Shown: one piece after another, positions 53,201 to 62,856 of the stretch
How positions within the stretch are numbered: position 1 is the first letter of the stretch
How the letters are laid out: each line of letters begins with the position of its first letter
Source of the DNA: Scortum barcoo
Taxonomy: Eukaryota > Chordata > Actinopteri > Centrarchiformes > Terapontidae
DNA: 64,000 bases
Assembly: GCA_023238725.1 (NCBI GenBank)
Contig: CM041534.1
Span: 23,434,303 to 23,498,302 of the forward strand
Direction of reading: 5' to 3'
Made by a program: the position numbers and the translations under genes
Notes under the pieces: generated by a model
The model's database searches: none
What the model was told of the DNA's origin: nothing
What the model saw: only the letters and a program-made list of their open reading frames with translations

Positions 53201-56200
53201 TAAGTCTGAAACGCATATAGGAGGAACGAGCGGCAGCAGCTTAATGTTACACAACGCTGCCACTGTTTGCTCGCTACGTCAAGGTAAAGTCACCGCACAA
53301 AGAGGTAAATTAAAACCCTTTAAAAGGCCAATTCCCACTGTCAAAAGCAGCTCCGCACATGAAAACAACATGCAGACGCTGCAGGCAAAAATGTTCTATG
53401 ACAATAATGACGGAGTCCAGAGAGCAGCGCAACAGGTTTGACTTTACTCCGTCTGCTGAAATACAGATTACCTGACGTCCTGGGTCAATCTGAAAGACGA
53501 GTATCGGTGCTCAGCCTCTGATATATCGACCCAAATTAAATTCTGATTCTTTACTTTAGCTCATCACTCTCTGTCTGTGTCAGCGTATCAACAACCTGTA
53601 GAAAAACTTTTAAAGTAAATAAAAGCTTTCATGCAACAGTTTATTTCAAACTACAGTCACCTTTGTTGAACAGTGAGAAAAAGGTATGTGAATGGAGACC
53701 TGTGCCTGAGAGGTATGTGAAACAGGTATGCGCACACACACACACACACAAAAGAAGAGGAGTGCAGAGATTCGCTATTTAATATTTAACTACGATCGAT
53801 TTGTTCAAATTTCACATTAAGATAACATTATCTTAATAATGTTAATACATAATTTTGACATGACGTAGCCACATCTCTGACTCTTGTATTGATTTTCAAA
53901 TATTTATTGGTTAATCTTCACAGACTTACTGGATTTCCTGTTAAACACAAACTGATTTTTCTAACTGCAGGTGAAACACGACCTACAGATGGCGAGGTAA
54001 AAAAAACCTACCAGACAGGCCGACTTGCTGCCCCAGCACTGTGGCATACAGGTGGGTGATATTGCGCGAATAGCCTCCGAATGGGCGCTGAGGGTCCAGC
54101 GTGAGCGTGATGGGGACCGAGATGTTGATGGGGCCCGAGTCCTCCAGCAGGAGAGGGACCTGGGTGCTGGACCGGGCCTGGCCGCTGGTCACGACCATGC
54201 TCTCCGGCGTAGTCGACTCGTTCAGGCCGTGTTTTATCGTCTCATTCTCCGACACGCAGAAGTCCAGCTCGTTGAAGCGCAGCAGAAAAGTGTTCCAGTC
54301 CTGAGAGAGAGAGCGTTCGACAGGACAACATGCCGTGATGATTTACACCATGTTTAACTTAACACGTGATGACCACTTATTTATTCCATATCCACTTGTA
54401 TCTCACAGTCCATCAAAGTGTGACATCGCCTGCAGACTTTTTGATTTGCATACATTTCCTGTTCAAATCCACATGCAAACACGTATTCCACACATTCACC
54501 TTCTGCACAGTCACCCTTTGATGGATGATCTGCCTTCCTGCTCTCATCAATCACTTCTCTTAACCGTCACGTGTACATTCGAGCCTGATGGAAATATGCC
54601 GTACAGCTGCATCGTAGATCAAGAGAACTTCATGACTCTTATGTTAAAGCGAGCCTCTTTCCGCCTTACAGAACTATGAGAGTAGAAAAGGCTCATAGGT
54701 CACAGCATGAACGCAACGTGGTTCAAAATTTTTGGGCAAATGCACCCTTGTGGCGTTTAGCCGGCCACAAAGGTCATGATGTGACATCCAGCATCAGCAG
54801 TGAGCACATTTTTGTGGTATTTAAAAGATACTTTGCGGAGCAGAGTATATCTCTTAAAAAAACAAAAACAAAAGAACCACGTGGGCGCCGCTCACCTCTG
54901 TCAGCTCCGGAGACTTGATCTCTTTAATCTTGAAGAAGTAACCGATGGTCAGGAAGGCGATGGCCACTGCACTGACGCTGATCATAAAAATGACCAGCGG
55001 CGGACGGTTGTTGATGTAGCTTCTGAGGTTCTCTATAGGATTTAATAGGTACACCTGTAGAGGGACGAACACACAAAACGTTGAAGCAACAATCTCAGTC
55101 TATCTCAGGCATTTCTAATAATGGAGGTAAATGGTAAATATTTCTTTATCTGTATGTGCGTGGTCATTTTAAATAGTGAAGTTAACGCATTTATAAATCT
55201 GAGCTACCACAGCCTAAATGATCAAAACTGCAAAACTGTCTTAAGTTGACTTTCAAATATTTAAGAAGTTATGCATTTATAAATAGTTAAAATAATGCAA
55301 AAATATGCTAAATTTAAAGAGAAACTTTAGTTTAAATCTGTATTTTACATGTGACTGAATGAATGAATGTTCTTGATAATGTCGCTTCTGATACTGTAGA
55401 TGAAATCCTTCCTCAGTTTATTCTATATTCTCAACAATATGAATATTATAGGTAAATATTGATGATGGTGTTTACCGTTAGAAACCTTGGAAGTCAACCA
55501 GGATAGATTTGGAAAAGCATCAATAAAAATCACTTGTTTAATTTATGCAATAAAGCAGCTGCATCAGTGTGGAATCTGTGGTTCAAATTAAGGCTGTAAA
55601 TATCACAGACTTTAAACTTAAACTGTCATAACTGTTTAACAAACCAAAGTACTTTTCAGTTCGTCGTAAAGTCTCTGGTGGTTTAAGAGTTTTTCAAGTT
55701 TTTACTGCGCCGCTGGAGGAAGATTCCTGAACGTGTTAAAGTTTACCGACCCCTCGACTTTTTTTAAGAGCCACATCGTCGTCATTCTTTTCTCCTCACA
55801 GACGCTGTAGATATCTGCAGGCATGTGACCTTTAAGATTCTTCCAGTTGACAGTTTTTGTGTCCAGAGCAACAAGCAGGACTGGTTTCTATGGAGGTCTG
55901 ACAGAAACCTCCAAAAGACGGTGTTACAGAGGGCTGCGTTCAGTTAAAACACAGTGTTGGAAAACGATCCCGGTGTAATAAACCTGTTATACTAAAACAT
56001 CCTGCAATTAGTTGATTTGTTATCAAGTATTAAAATAATCACCAACTACTTTGATAATCAATTTGACTCATTTTTTTAAATAAAAAGTGTCTCTGATTTC
56101 AGCTTTTCAAATGTGAATATTTTCGGTTTTTTCTTTGGACTAAAAATATTTGAGAACGTCACTGATCAACTTTTTTCATCATTTTATCGACCAAACAAGT

Positions 56201-57162
56201 AATAAAATAATCCAGAAAGTGATCGGCAGACTAATTGATAATGAAAATAATCATTAGTTGCAGCCCATCACTCTGCTACACATGAATATATAGTAGAAAC
56301 TTTTGTTTACATTAACACTGATCATCATATGTAAAATATAAATACAAACACACTGTATGCATGCATAAACTGCACTTTGTTTCACGTGTATAAAGTAATC
56401 TATTACATATTACATTACATATTTATTCCAGCACTTTTTGCACCTTTGTTGTTTTCTTGTTTACAAATTCTGTCAGCTGTGTTGTTTGTGTTTAGTTGTT
56501 CGTTTTTAATTGTGTATATTTGTCAGTTTTGTTGTGTATTTTTATTTTAATATGTGTCTGTTGTGTTTGTCTTTATTTAAATGTTGTGTGTGCATTTTTA
56601 TTTCTGTGTTTACTTCTGTCATCTGTGTTGTTTGTTTTTAGCTGTTTGTCTGGTGTGGTTTTTTTATTTGTGTATCTACTGCGTGTGTTTTTAGCTGTGT
56701 CTGCTGTTAGTTATGAGTCCATGTGTCAGTTTTGTTGTCTGTCTGTCTGTCTGTCTCTGTCTATTCTGAGTGTGCATTTTTATTTCTGTTTATTTCTGTC
56801 AGCTGTGCTGTTTGTTTTTAGCTGTGTGTCCTTTTCTATCTGTCCTCTACAGATCTGATAGTTGTCATACAAAGCTGCTTCAGACTGTGTAAGAATCGCA
56901 TAAATAATAAGATTTAAATGAACTATGAGGTGTCTGCAGGCTGTTTTTACTGTCTCTGCTCGGTGAGGACGTTTGGTTTGAACGCAGGTAACTTTCACCT
57001 GCAGAGCTTCACACTTCATCTGTGTGTGTGTCAGCCCTGAAACACCCACAGCAGCTCGACCTTTTCACCTTTAACTCCCTAATTCCCACCCTGACGAGGC
57101 TGTAAACGGTAAAACATCTGGATTTGTGTTAAATTTAACCACACATGAGCAGCTCTCACCAT
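47186..57162 (-). CDS. tmem248: TMEM248 membrane protein, complete gene, seven exons
   Basis: TMEM248 is a conserved vertebrate two-pass membrane protein of poorly known function. The joined exons, on the minus strand, are: ATG at 57162-57160, 55054-54896, 54300-54012, 51393-51243, 50152-49969, 48376-48233 and 47206-47186. They encode 316 residues, close to the human length (about 314). All introns have GT-AG ends and phases agree. Segment 1 is residues about 20-42 (PPLVIFMISVSAVAIAFLTI). A long probably luminal region with N-glycosylation motifs (NES, NIS, NIT, NAT) and paired cysteines (DDCVLHGHC) follows. Segment 2 is residues about 275-292 (YFLFVMVITMFCYAVI), with a short cytoplasmic tail ending VALSEG. 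The start codon is the last three bases of exon 1. The promoter is a CpG island; lig3 is divergent, 3 kb away. Identification is confident; function is not inferred. Confidence 0.96.
48233..48376 (-). CDS. tmem248: tmem248 exon 6, residues 263-310, second membrane segment
   Basis: 144 bp, phase 0 at both ends. It begins DDRSLINLHLMHTSYFLFVM, contains the second hydrophobic segment and ends NPDFCPEK before donor 'gtacag'. Reading through that donor would give a different tail with a near stop, but the conserved VAL ending in the next exon supports splicing. Confidence 0.95.
48950..49315 (+). mobile_element. Rex1/CR1-type LINE 3'-end remnant in tmem248 intron 5
   Basis: AT-rich UTR-like sequence ends in 'ctggctgctatgacaactta', then 'gagcaataaagtcatctatc' and more TCTA units. 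It matches the 3' ends at 42880 and, in opposite orientation, 13970. It lies antisense to tmem248, between exons 5 and 6. The left limit is approximate. Confidence 0.55.
49969..50152 (-). CDS. tmem248: tmem248 exon 5, residues 201-262
   Basis: 184 bp. It encodes QPPHCVPETYTNATSWYKVF through YNPFWCYKGAIGKVYHALNP to KLTVIVPD. Phase 0 at its end; donor 'gtgagtctc'. Confidence 0.96.
51243..51393 (-). CDS. tmem248: tmem248 exon 4, residues 151-200
   Basis: 151 bp. It completes the Gly codon, then encodes REAHEEINITFTLPLSWNSD, the Cys-containing DDCVLHGHCEQVV block and FPVT, and ends with two bases of a Val codon before donor 'gtgagt'. Confidence 0.96.
53732..53751. repeat. (CA)n microsatellite in tmem248 intron 3
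   Basis: Ten CA units preceded by 'gtatgcg'. Confidence 0.9.
54012..54300 (-). CDS. tmem248: tmem248 exon 3, residues 55-150
   Basis: 289 bp, starting DWNTFLLRFNELDFCVSENE and ending in the first base of a split Gly codon. Acceptor 'ctctctctcag', donor 'gtaggt'. It contains the conserved LTLDPQRPFGGYSRNITHLY block of the luminal domain. Confidence 0.96.
54896..55054 (-). CDS. tmem248: tmem248 exon 2, residues 2-54, first membrane segment
   Basis: 159 bp, phase 0 at both ends. Acceptor 'cctctacag' and donor 'gtgagcgg'. It encodes VYLLNPIENLRSYINNRPPL, the first hydrophobic segment and FFKIKEIKSPELTE. Confidence 0.96.
56001..56266. mobile_element. MITE remnant in tmem248 intron 1
   Basis: The right end 'gaaaataatcattagttgcagccc' is the terminus of an abundant teleost non-autonomous DNA element (ends of the GGGCTGCAACTAAT type). 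The interior has the usual AATAATC/GATTATT-like content, and the left end is degraded ('tgcaattagttgatttg'). Confidence 0.5.
57160..57162 (-). CDS. tmem248: tmem248 exon 1, coding part (start codon only)
   Basis: The ATG ends exactly at the donor 'gtgagagctg' (57159 leftward). The second codon, GTG, is the first of exon 2. The 5' UTR lies to the right (about 57163-57300); the exact start is unknown. Confidence 0.85.
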
Positions 57163-57164
57163 CT

Positions 57165-57560
57165 TTTCTTCCTGCGGCGGATGCTAGCTGGGAGGTTGGT
57201 GGCGGGCCTAGCTCGCTGCTAAAGCTCTCTGTCTTCCGTTAGTTCCCCCCGAAAACCCCGCTGAGGATTAAAAGTCTGTGTTTGGTGGAGACGGCCCGGC
57301 TTTCAGCGACAGAAACACGCCGTGTCCTGCTTCCCATTCTCCGCCTCGCAGCCCGCAGCAGCTCCGGTGTGAACTCGCTGTCCGATACGAGCCGACATCT
57401 CCGGCCCGCACTGCGCAGCGGAAGCGTCGCAGCGGCCCCCTTCCGCCGCATTCACGTAGAGACGTACGCACGAATCCGAGCGTCGGCGCGGCGGGCGGCG
57501 TCCGCGCTTACGTCGTTTACGTAGACGGCGAGCGTGTTTACAATGTTCTCAGGCCGCCGC
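57165..57560. promoter_or_regulatory. CpG island promoter and 5' UTR of tmem248
   Basis: Dense CpG sequence stands out from the AT-rich neighbourhood and directly abuts the tmem248 start codon. ETS-like sites (CTTCCG at 57440-57445; GCGGAAGC near 57418) and two copies of ACGTAGA (57454-57460, 57519-57525) are present, with no TATA box. It could in principle fire both ways, but no plus-strand gene starts here in what I can see. Confidence 0.7.
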
Positions 57561-57596
57561 TGCGTTCAGGTGCACTCGGAAACATGATATAATAAT

Positions 57597-57730
57597 ATAT
57601 ATAAATAATATATATAAAAAATGAAAACATCAGAATTATGATAATGACCATATATCAAAATAGTAACTTATTTTCAAAATTATGAGAAACCTCAAAATAA
57701 TTATATGTCAAAATAAAGACATACTGTTTC
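57597..57730. repeat. AT-rich low-complexity / degenerate tandem repeat
   Basis: (TA)n-like sequence (57592-57622), then 'catatatcaaaatagtaact' type units, related by eye to sequence at about 59165-59190. Confidence 0.5.
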
Positions 57731-58044
57731 CAAGTAATGTTGTAAAATAAACTTGTTGGCCTTTATTAATTATTAGTTCCACAGCTCCAAGACACAGTGG
57801 AAATAACAGTAAGAAAAAAAAGAAGATTGAATAAAAATGGAATAAAATACAATGAAATGAAATATATCAACATAAAAAATGAAAATATATAATTACACTT
57901 GTACATACCACAGAGAGGATATGCTGGGGGATATACACATAATAAATTAATATATATCTCATGTAAAAGCAGTGAATAGTATTGCACATACTAAATACTA
58001 AATTGGTTAAAGTGTTAAAGTGGTTAATGTGAATACTCTTGATG
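57731..58044. other. AT-rich non-coding sequence, possibly antisense LINE 3' UTR
   Basis: Runs such as 'ggaataaaatacaatgaaatg' resemble the 3' UTR of the Rex1-like element (14070-14130), but no clear element end was found. Confidence 0.25.
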
Positions 58045-58584
58045 TCCTGTAAAGTGCATGTTACTGCCGGAGCCCCGGTCCTCTTTGTTCTCTCCAGTCT
58101 TGCAGGTTCCTCACTGATTCTGGTTGTGGTCCATCTGTCTGAGGTTCACTGGCCTGGTGGGGACATGATCTGTGTCTGTGTTGTGGAGAGAAGGTCGAGT
58201 GGCCCAGAGCTCCATATGAGGACATCTAGAGATGCACCTGGACTCACAGACTCATTTCCATTACCTGTGATACCTTCATACATGGACTAAACCCATGAAC
58301 TCAGTTTATCTACAGTTTATTACGACCCATGTTTAACTCCATATATGACTGATGATGATGTTCTCTGTACATGTGGCATCTATTGCACGTCTGTCCGTCC
58401 CAGGGAGAGGGATCCCTCATCTGTGGCTCTTCCTCAGGTTTCTTCTTTTTCCCATAAAGGGTTTTTTGAAGTTTTTCCTGACCCGGTTCGAGGGTCTAAG
58501 GACAGAGGGTGTCACAACTGTACAGATTGTAAAGCCCTCCGAGGCAAACAATGTTTGTTGATTTTGGGCTCTAAATAAATAAAT
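58045..58584 (+). repeat. teleost interspersed repeat, non-LTR-like 3' end
   Basis: Contains 'cccagggagagggatccctc', 'gttttttgaagtttttcctg', 'gagggtctaaggacagaggg' and 'gtacagattgtaaagccctc'. It ends in 'attttgggctctaaataaat'. These phrases belong to a very common fish repeat ending in (AAATA/TTGA)-like units. No RT was seen, so it is either a truncated LINE 3' end or a SINE-like piece. A 'ggttcgag' string inside is not enough for a tRNA call. Confidence 0.6.
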
Positions 58585-58599
58585 TTAGATTTTTTTTAA

Positions 58600-59010
58600 T
58601 TTGACATATTATTATTATATTAGTGTTATATTATTATTACATTTTGTAATATGTTGTCATTTTTATGTTAGTCATTGAGATTCTAAATTATTAATTCAGG
58701 ATACGGATTATTCGGGATTATTCATGATTTCTGGGTACTGAGTCATAATTTTGAGTAAGTCATTATTCATTATTTTTAGATAATGATTCATAATTGTGAG
58801 ATAATAATCCATTATTTTTACAGCCCTTTATTATTTCAAGATACCAAATCATTATTCATTATTTTGATACACTACATCATTAGTGTGAGACAGTTTGTCA
58901 ATATTTTTAGTCATTATTATGAGTTTTCATTCGTTTTGAGTCGTTACTGAGATAGTTTCTTATTATTTTATGATATTAAGTCATTTTTGAGACAGTTTCG
59001 TTTCATTTTC
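58600..59010. repeat. degenerate AT-rich tandem repeat (TCATTATTTTGAGATA-like)
   Basis: Repeated variants of 'gag(a)taatgattcataattgt' and 'cattatttttagataatgat' recur every ~20-40 bp. The pattern is characteristic of low-complexity satellites in fish. Confidence 0.55.
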
Positions 59011-59479
59011 ACAGATTCAGAGTTCAGCTTGTTTACTAAATGTTTTCAGGCTTCTGTTGCATTAAGGGGCCGTCGGAAACTTGGAGTGCAAGCGAGTTAT
59101 GTTTTTATGTTTCGTGTCTCTACGTTGTTTTTTGTGTGTTTGATTATGTTTTCACATGCATGATAGACCCATATATCAAAATAATGACCACGTATATAAA
59201 AACAGCTTTAATAAAATAATGAAAAATAAATTAAATTAAAAAAGATTTTACATTATTTGGAGTTATTATTTTGATGATGCATTGCCAAGAGATACAGCCA
59301 GTTTAAAACAAGAACAATATATGTATGTACATGTATGTATACATGTATAGGAAAAAAATAACAGTAACATGTAGACAGTAAGACAATAGTGTAATGATGC
59401 AGAGTGCAAAGCATGCAAATGTAAATACGATAATTGCAACAGGTAGCTTCATATACAAGAGGTGGATGGATGTGACAGT
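59011..59479. other. AT-rich non-coding sequence
   Basis: Nothing gene-like was seen. Short 'atgtatgtacatgtatgtat' alternation lies at about 59321-59345. Confidence 0.35.
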
Positions 59480-59925
59480 ATATACTGTACATACAAGGAG
59501 TGTAGATTTGTGTTTTACAGTGATGCTATTCACATGCAAAAAAAAACTGTATCTTGCACATTGTAAATACTATTTAAAGTGAATACTGTGAACGTTTTTG
59601 CACATCCATGGTAAACATTTTGTGCACATTTCTGCACAACCTATACACAGTTCTTTCACTTGTATAACTCATTTTGCAAACATTGTCTTTATATTGCACA
59701 TATTCATTTTGATATTTTTTGTACTACTATCTACTTTAAAATGTCATTCATATTTCCTTTATACATCTGACTTGAAGTATAAAAGTACTACCCTTATATT
59801 TTTACCATTATATATATATTTTATATTTTCCTCCATAAAATGCTTCTATTTTTTGCACTAGCATGCCAAGACAAATTCCATGTATGTGAAAGCCTGCTTG
59901 GCCATACACCTGATTATTTACAGGT
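59480..59925 (+). mobile_element. LINE 3' UTR remnant (CR1/L2 group)
   Basis: The long sequence rich in 'ttgcaca' and 'tttgcac' phrases ends 'gcatgccaagacaaattcca', then 'tgtatgtgaaagcctgcttg'. This phrasing is typical of teleost L2-type 3' ends just before their AATAAA tail. No RT remains. Confidence 0.5.
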
Positions 59926-60179
59926 CGTACGTGTTCATGAATGTGTTGCAGGGTGTCACTGGGACTGTTTCTGATCAGTGACAGTACCCACTCACTGTGG
60001 GGGTTCAGGTTTTTCCTTTAAATTGTCCCTATCTATATGCATGTGTTAAGTGCTCCGGTTCGGCAGGTGGCGGTAGAAGCATCTTGCCACACATTTAAAG
60101 GTCTCCTCCTCCTCTATGAGCCCACTTTGTGCAGAATAATCCCGCTGCACATGCTGCAGCCTCCTCAGGAGAACCAGAG

Positions 60180-60420
60180 ATGTACCGGAAGTACATATAT
60201 ATCCTTCGAAGTAAAGCTTAACTATAGAAATAAATATGCCACACATACGTTCTGCAGTGTTATACTCCTTTTAGACAGTAAGTGACGGTATATTCCTACT
60301 TTAAAACTGATTTTACACCAAGTCCAACACATTTCAAAGACAATTAATTTAAGTTTCTCGGTATGGCAACTTTTATTTTACAGAGCCGTGCCGGAAGTTA
60401 TAGCCGTGTAATTGAAGTTA
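60180..60420 (+). promoter_or_regulatory. probable lig3 promoter with two ETS-type sites
   Basis: Two CCGGAAGT motifs (60185-60192 and 60391-60398), typical of TATA-less housekeeping promoters, lie just upstream of a good donor at 60506. The start site itself is inferred to lie around 60390-60440. Confidence 0.45.
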
Positions 60421-60505
60421 GCTTGGCCTCTATTTGTTTGCTAACAACAATGAGAAAGACTGCCTGTGTAAAGCGAACTATCACATTTTACTAATCTTCT
60501 CCAAG
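60400..60505 (+). other. probable non-coding exon 1 of lig3
   Basis: Sequence ending 'cttctccaag' abuts donor 'gtacag' at 60506, about 970 bp before the exon 2 acceptor. It contains an upstream open frame (60450-60494, 14 codons then TAA). Assignment to lig3 rests on position and orientation; its left edge is unknown. Confidence 0.4.
60450..60494 (+). other. upstream ORF in the putative lig3 exon 1
   Basis: ATG in context 'aacaacaatgag' opens MRKTACVKRTITFY then TAA, entirely within the putative exon. If transcribed it could lower translation from the lig3 start codons. Confidence 0.3.
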
Positions 60506-61473
60506 GTACAGTGCATATCTATGTCCGGACATGTGAGCCACACTTCAGTTTGTTATTATTACCATTTGTTATTCTATTAAATGCAGACTCTCTTTGTAGT
60601 CCGTTAGCTTTCTAGGCTACTGTTTGAATGGAAGTGGATGACTAGCAGTTGCTTAATGCTAACCAAACTAACATTTGTCTTCGTGGCAGCACACCTAAAT
60701 GGACTTTGTACAAATCATTTTAATGTTTAAATTATAAATAAGCACAAAGAAATAGAGGTAAATGGATCATCTACCTTTAAACATACAGGCAAACTTCACT
60801 ATGAAAGTCTATTTAATGTTTAAATGTTGAGGAGACACACCAGCACTTTGTCTGTTTTGTTAACATCAAATGTTATTCAAATTAATACATTTGCAATGGA
60901 AATAATTTGTAGTTATAAGTTGATCAGTCATTGTTGGATCAGCAGGGCTTTTTACTTCCAGTGAAAACACCATTTAAGTTGTCATGTTTGACTCTAAACC
61001 ACCAATATGTTCATCAAAGATTTATCATACTTGAAAAGATGCACTTTACTACTGTGTTATTTTCTTTTATTGTAGCTGCTTGGGTGGATAGTCTTTATTT
61101 TTTATAGAGAAAGATGAAGAAATATTATTAATGGTAATGAGGAATTATATCATGTGACTTAACATATTTAAAACTCATTTAAAAGCATTATGATTAAATA
61201 TAAATGACTTTTGGCTCACTTGTTAAGGCTCCTTTAAATGTAAATGTGTATGTGTGTACAGGTTCATGTAGGAATGCGAAGGTAGTGGCTTCCCAAACTT
61301 TTTTGCTGGATGTAGATCTGAAGGTAAGAGAGAAACAGTCCAAGAAATGAATGCTCATGAATGCAACAGTTAAGAAAATAAGGCCAAGCTGAGTGTAATA
61401 TGTCAAGACGATCTTTCTATAGAGAGAAAAATCAAGCATTTTTTAACTGTCATGTCCCTTTTGCTTTCTTTAG

Positions 61474-62856
61474 GTTGTAACTCGCTCGCCATCACAACTG
61501 GATGCAGAGAACGCTCATTTTATTAGCTCACAAGACCGTCTGCGTCGACCTCGGAGCTCTCGTCAGGCGTCGCCAAACCTGGGAAGTGTGTCGAGCCCTT
61601 TCTGTCTCTTCATGCTTTAAACATCTACCTCTCGCTGTCTTACATTTTCCCTGGCAGATCCATCATTTCTCCTCAGTATCTCGTAAACACAGGCTCCTCC
61701 AAAACGACCCTTCTCAGCTTTTCCTGCGTCAGAGTTTCTGTGACGAGCCCGACATGGCTGAGCAGAGGTTTATTGTCGAGTACGCCAAACGTGGCACGGC
61801 GGGGTGTAAGAAATGCAAGGACAAGATCCAGAAGGGCATCGTGCGTATAGGGAAGATCGTGCCAAACCCTTTCAGCGAGTCTGCAGGGGAGATGAAGGAG
61901 TGGTATCATGTGAAGTGCATATTTGAGAAGCTAGAAAGGGCAAGAGCCACCACGAAGAAGATTGAGGATATCACAGATCTGGAGGGCTGGGAGGAGCTGC
62001 AGGATGAAGACAAGGACCTCATAAATAAACACGTTTCAGGTACAACACACACACACTCGCAGTGACTTTCTTACACTGTTCAAAAGCCACGTTTTCCACT
62101 GATGTTCAGAAACTTACAACATCTCATAAAAGTGTTGCTCTGACCTTTTGATTGTGGATTCCAGGTTGTTCTAACTCTCACTGGGAGCTGACGTTTGACC
62201 TTTCTGTGGAGAACATAAAATGATTTTTCCCGTTAATCTCATGTTTTGGAAAGTCAGCAGAATAATATCGGACAACTGGTTGATTGAATCACTCCTGCAA
62301 AGGAAATCTTTCTCATGGCTAAGGTGATAAGTGACAGTGGACATAAGAATCCAGACGCCTCGCACGTCAGTACAGATGTCACCGAAACAAGTACTCCTGC
62401 TATTATCTTTATTTCTGAGCTTTAACATCCAGTCTTTTGGCATTGTTGTTGTATTTAAGCCAACGGCATGCTAGGTCTGTCAAATGTCAACTTACCTGTT
62501 CAACCAGTACTTAAAATTAGCTGACTTTTCAGGCGATCATCATATCTGCAGGATGTTTTCACAGCTCATTCTAACTACAAGAAAGGAGCTATATTAAAAA
62601 TCTGCTTCTACTTATTCAGTGTTCACATCTTCGTCGTTTCACTTGTGAATTGAATACTTGGTGTGATACAGTATCTCAGGTCAAGTTGTCGCCGTTTTCT
62701 TCTAAATCTGTCCGACTTGTCTGGCAGATCTGATGGCCAAAGTCAACGCGAGTCCAAAGAAGAAGGCACAGGCCAAGTCGAACACTACCGGCCAGCTGAT
62801 GTCTCCTCCAGCCGACCCGTCTGTCAACGCTCCACGCAAGTTCTCAGGCTTCACTG
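61474..62856 (+). CDS. lig3: DNA ligase III, N-terminal part (gene continues past the window)
   Basis: LIG3 seals single-strand breaks with XRCC1 in the nucleus and is the only DNA ligase of vertebrate mitochondria. Exon 2 opens after acceptor 'tttctttag' (61474). The first ATG (61502) begins an 84-residue Arg/Leu/Ser-rich leader without acidic clusters, fitting a mitochondrial targeting peptide. The in-frame ATG at 61754 begins MAEQRFIVEYAKRGTAG, the start of the nuclear form. A PARP-type zinc finger follows, with ligands Cys18, Cys21, His52 and Cys55 (numbered from 61754), then FEKLERARATTKKIED and LEGWEELQDEDKD. Exon 3 adds a Lys/Pro-rich linker ending RKFSGFT. The sequence matches vertebrate LIG3 closely. 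The catalytic nucleotidyltransferase and BRCT regions lie beyond position 64000. Confidence 0.95.
61502..62039 (+). CDS. lig3: lig3 exon 2, coding part: mitochondrial leader and zinc finger
   Basis: Translation starts at 61502 (mitochondrial form) or 61754 (nuclear form). The exon ends 'acgtttcag' in phase 1 before donor 'gtacaac' (62040). The leader is not conserved with mammals in sequence but is in position and length. Confidence 0.93.
62728..62856 (+). CDS. lig3: lig3 exon 3: linker after the zinc finger
   Basis: Acceptor 'tgtctggcag', donor 'gtgagtt' (62857). It encodes DLMAKVNASPKKKAQAKSNT, then TGQLMSPPADPSVNAPRKFS and GFT, in phase with exon 2. TGQ and PRKFSGF are landmarks shared with mammalian LIG3. 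The lysine-rich stretch may add to nuclear import or DNA binding. Confidence 0.94.

Noticed and set aside
58475..58500. 'ggttcgag' string resembling a tRNA B box
   Set aside because: No matching A box at the right distance and no cloverleaf; it is part of a dispersed repeat.
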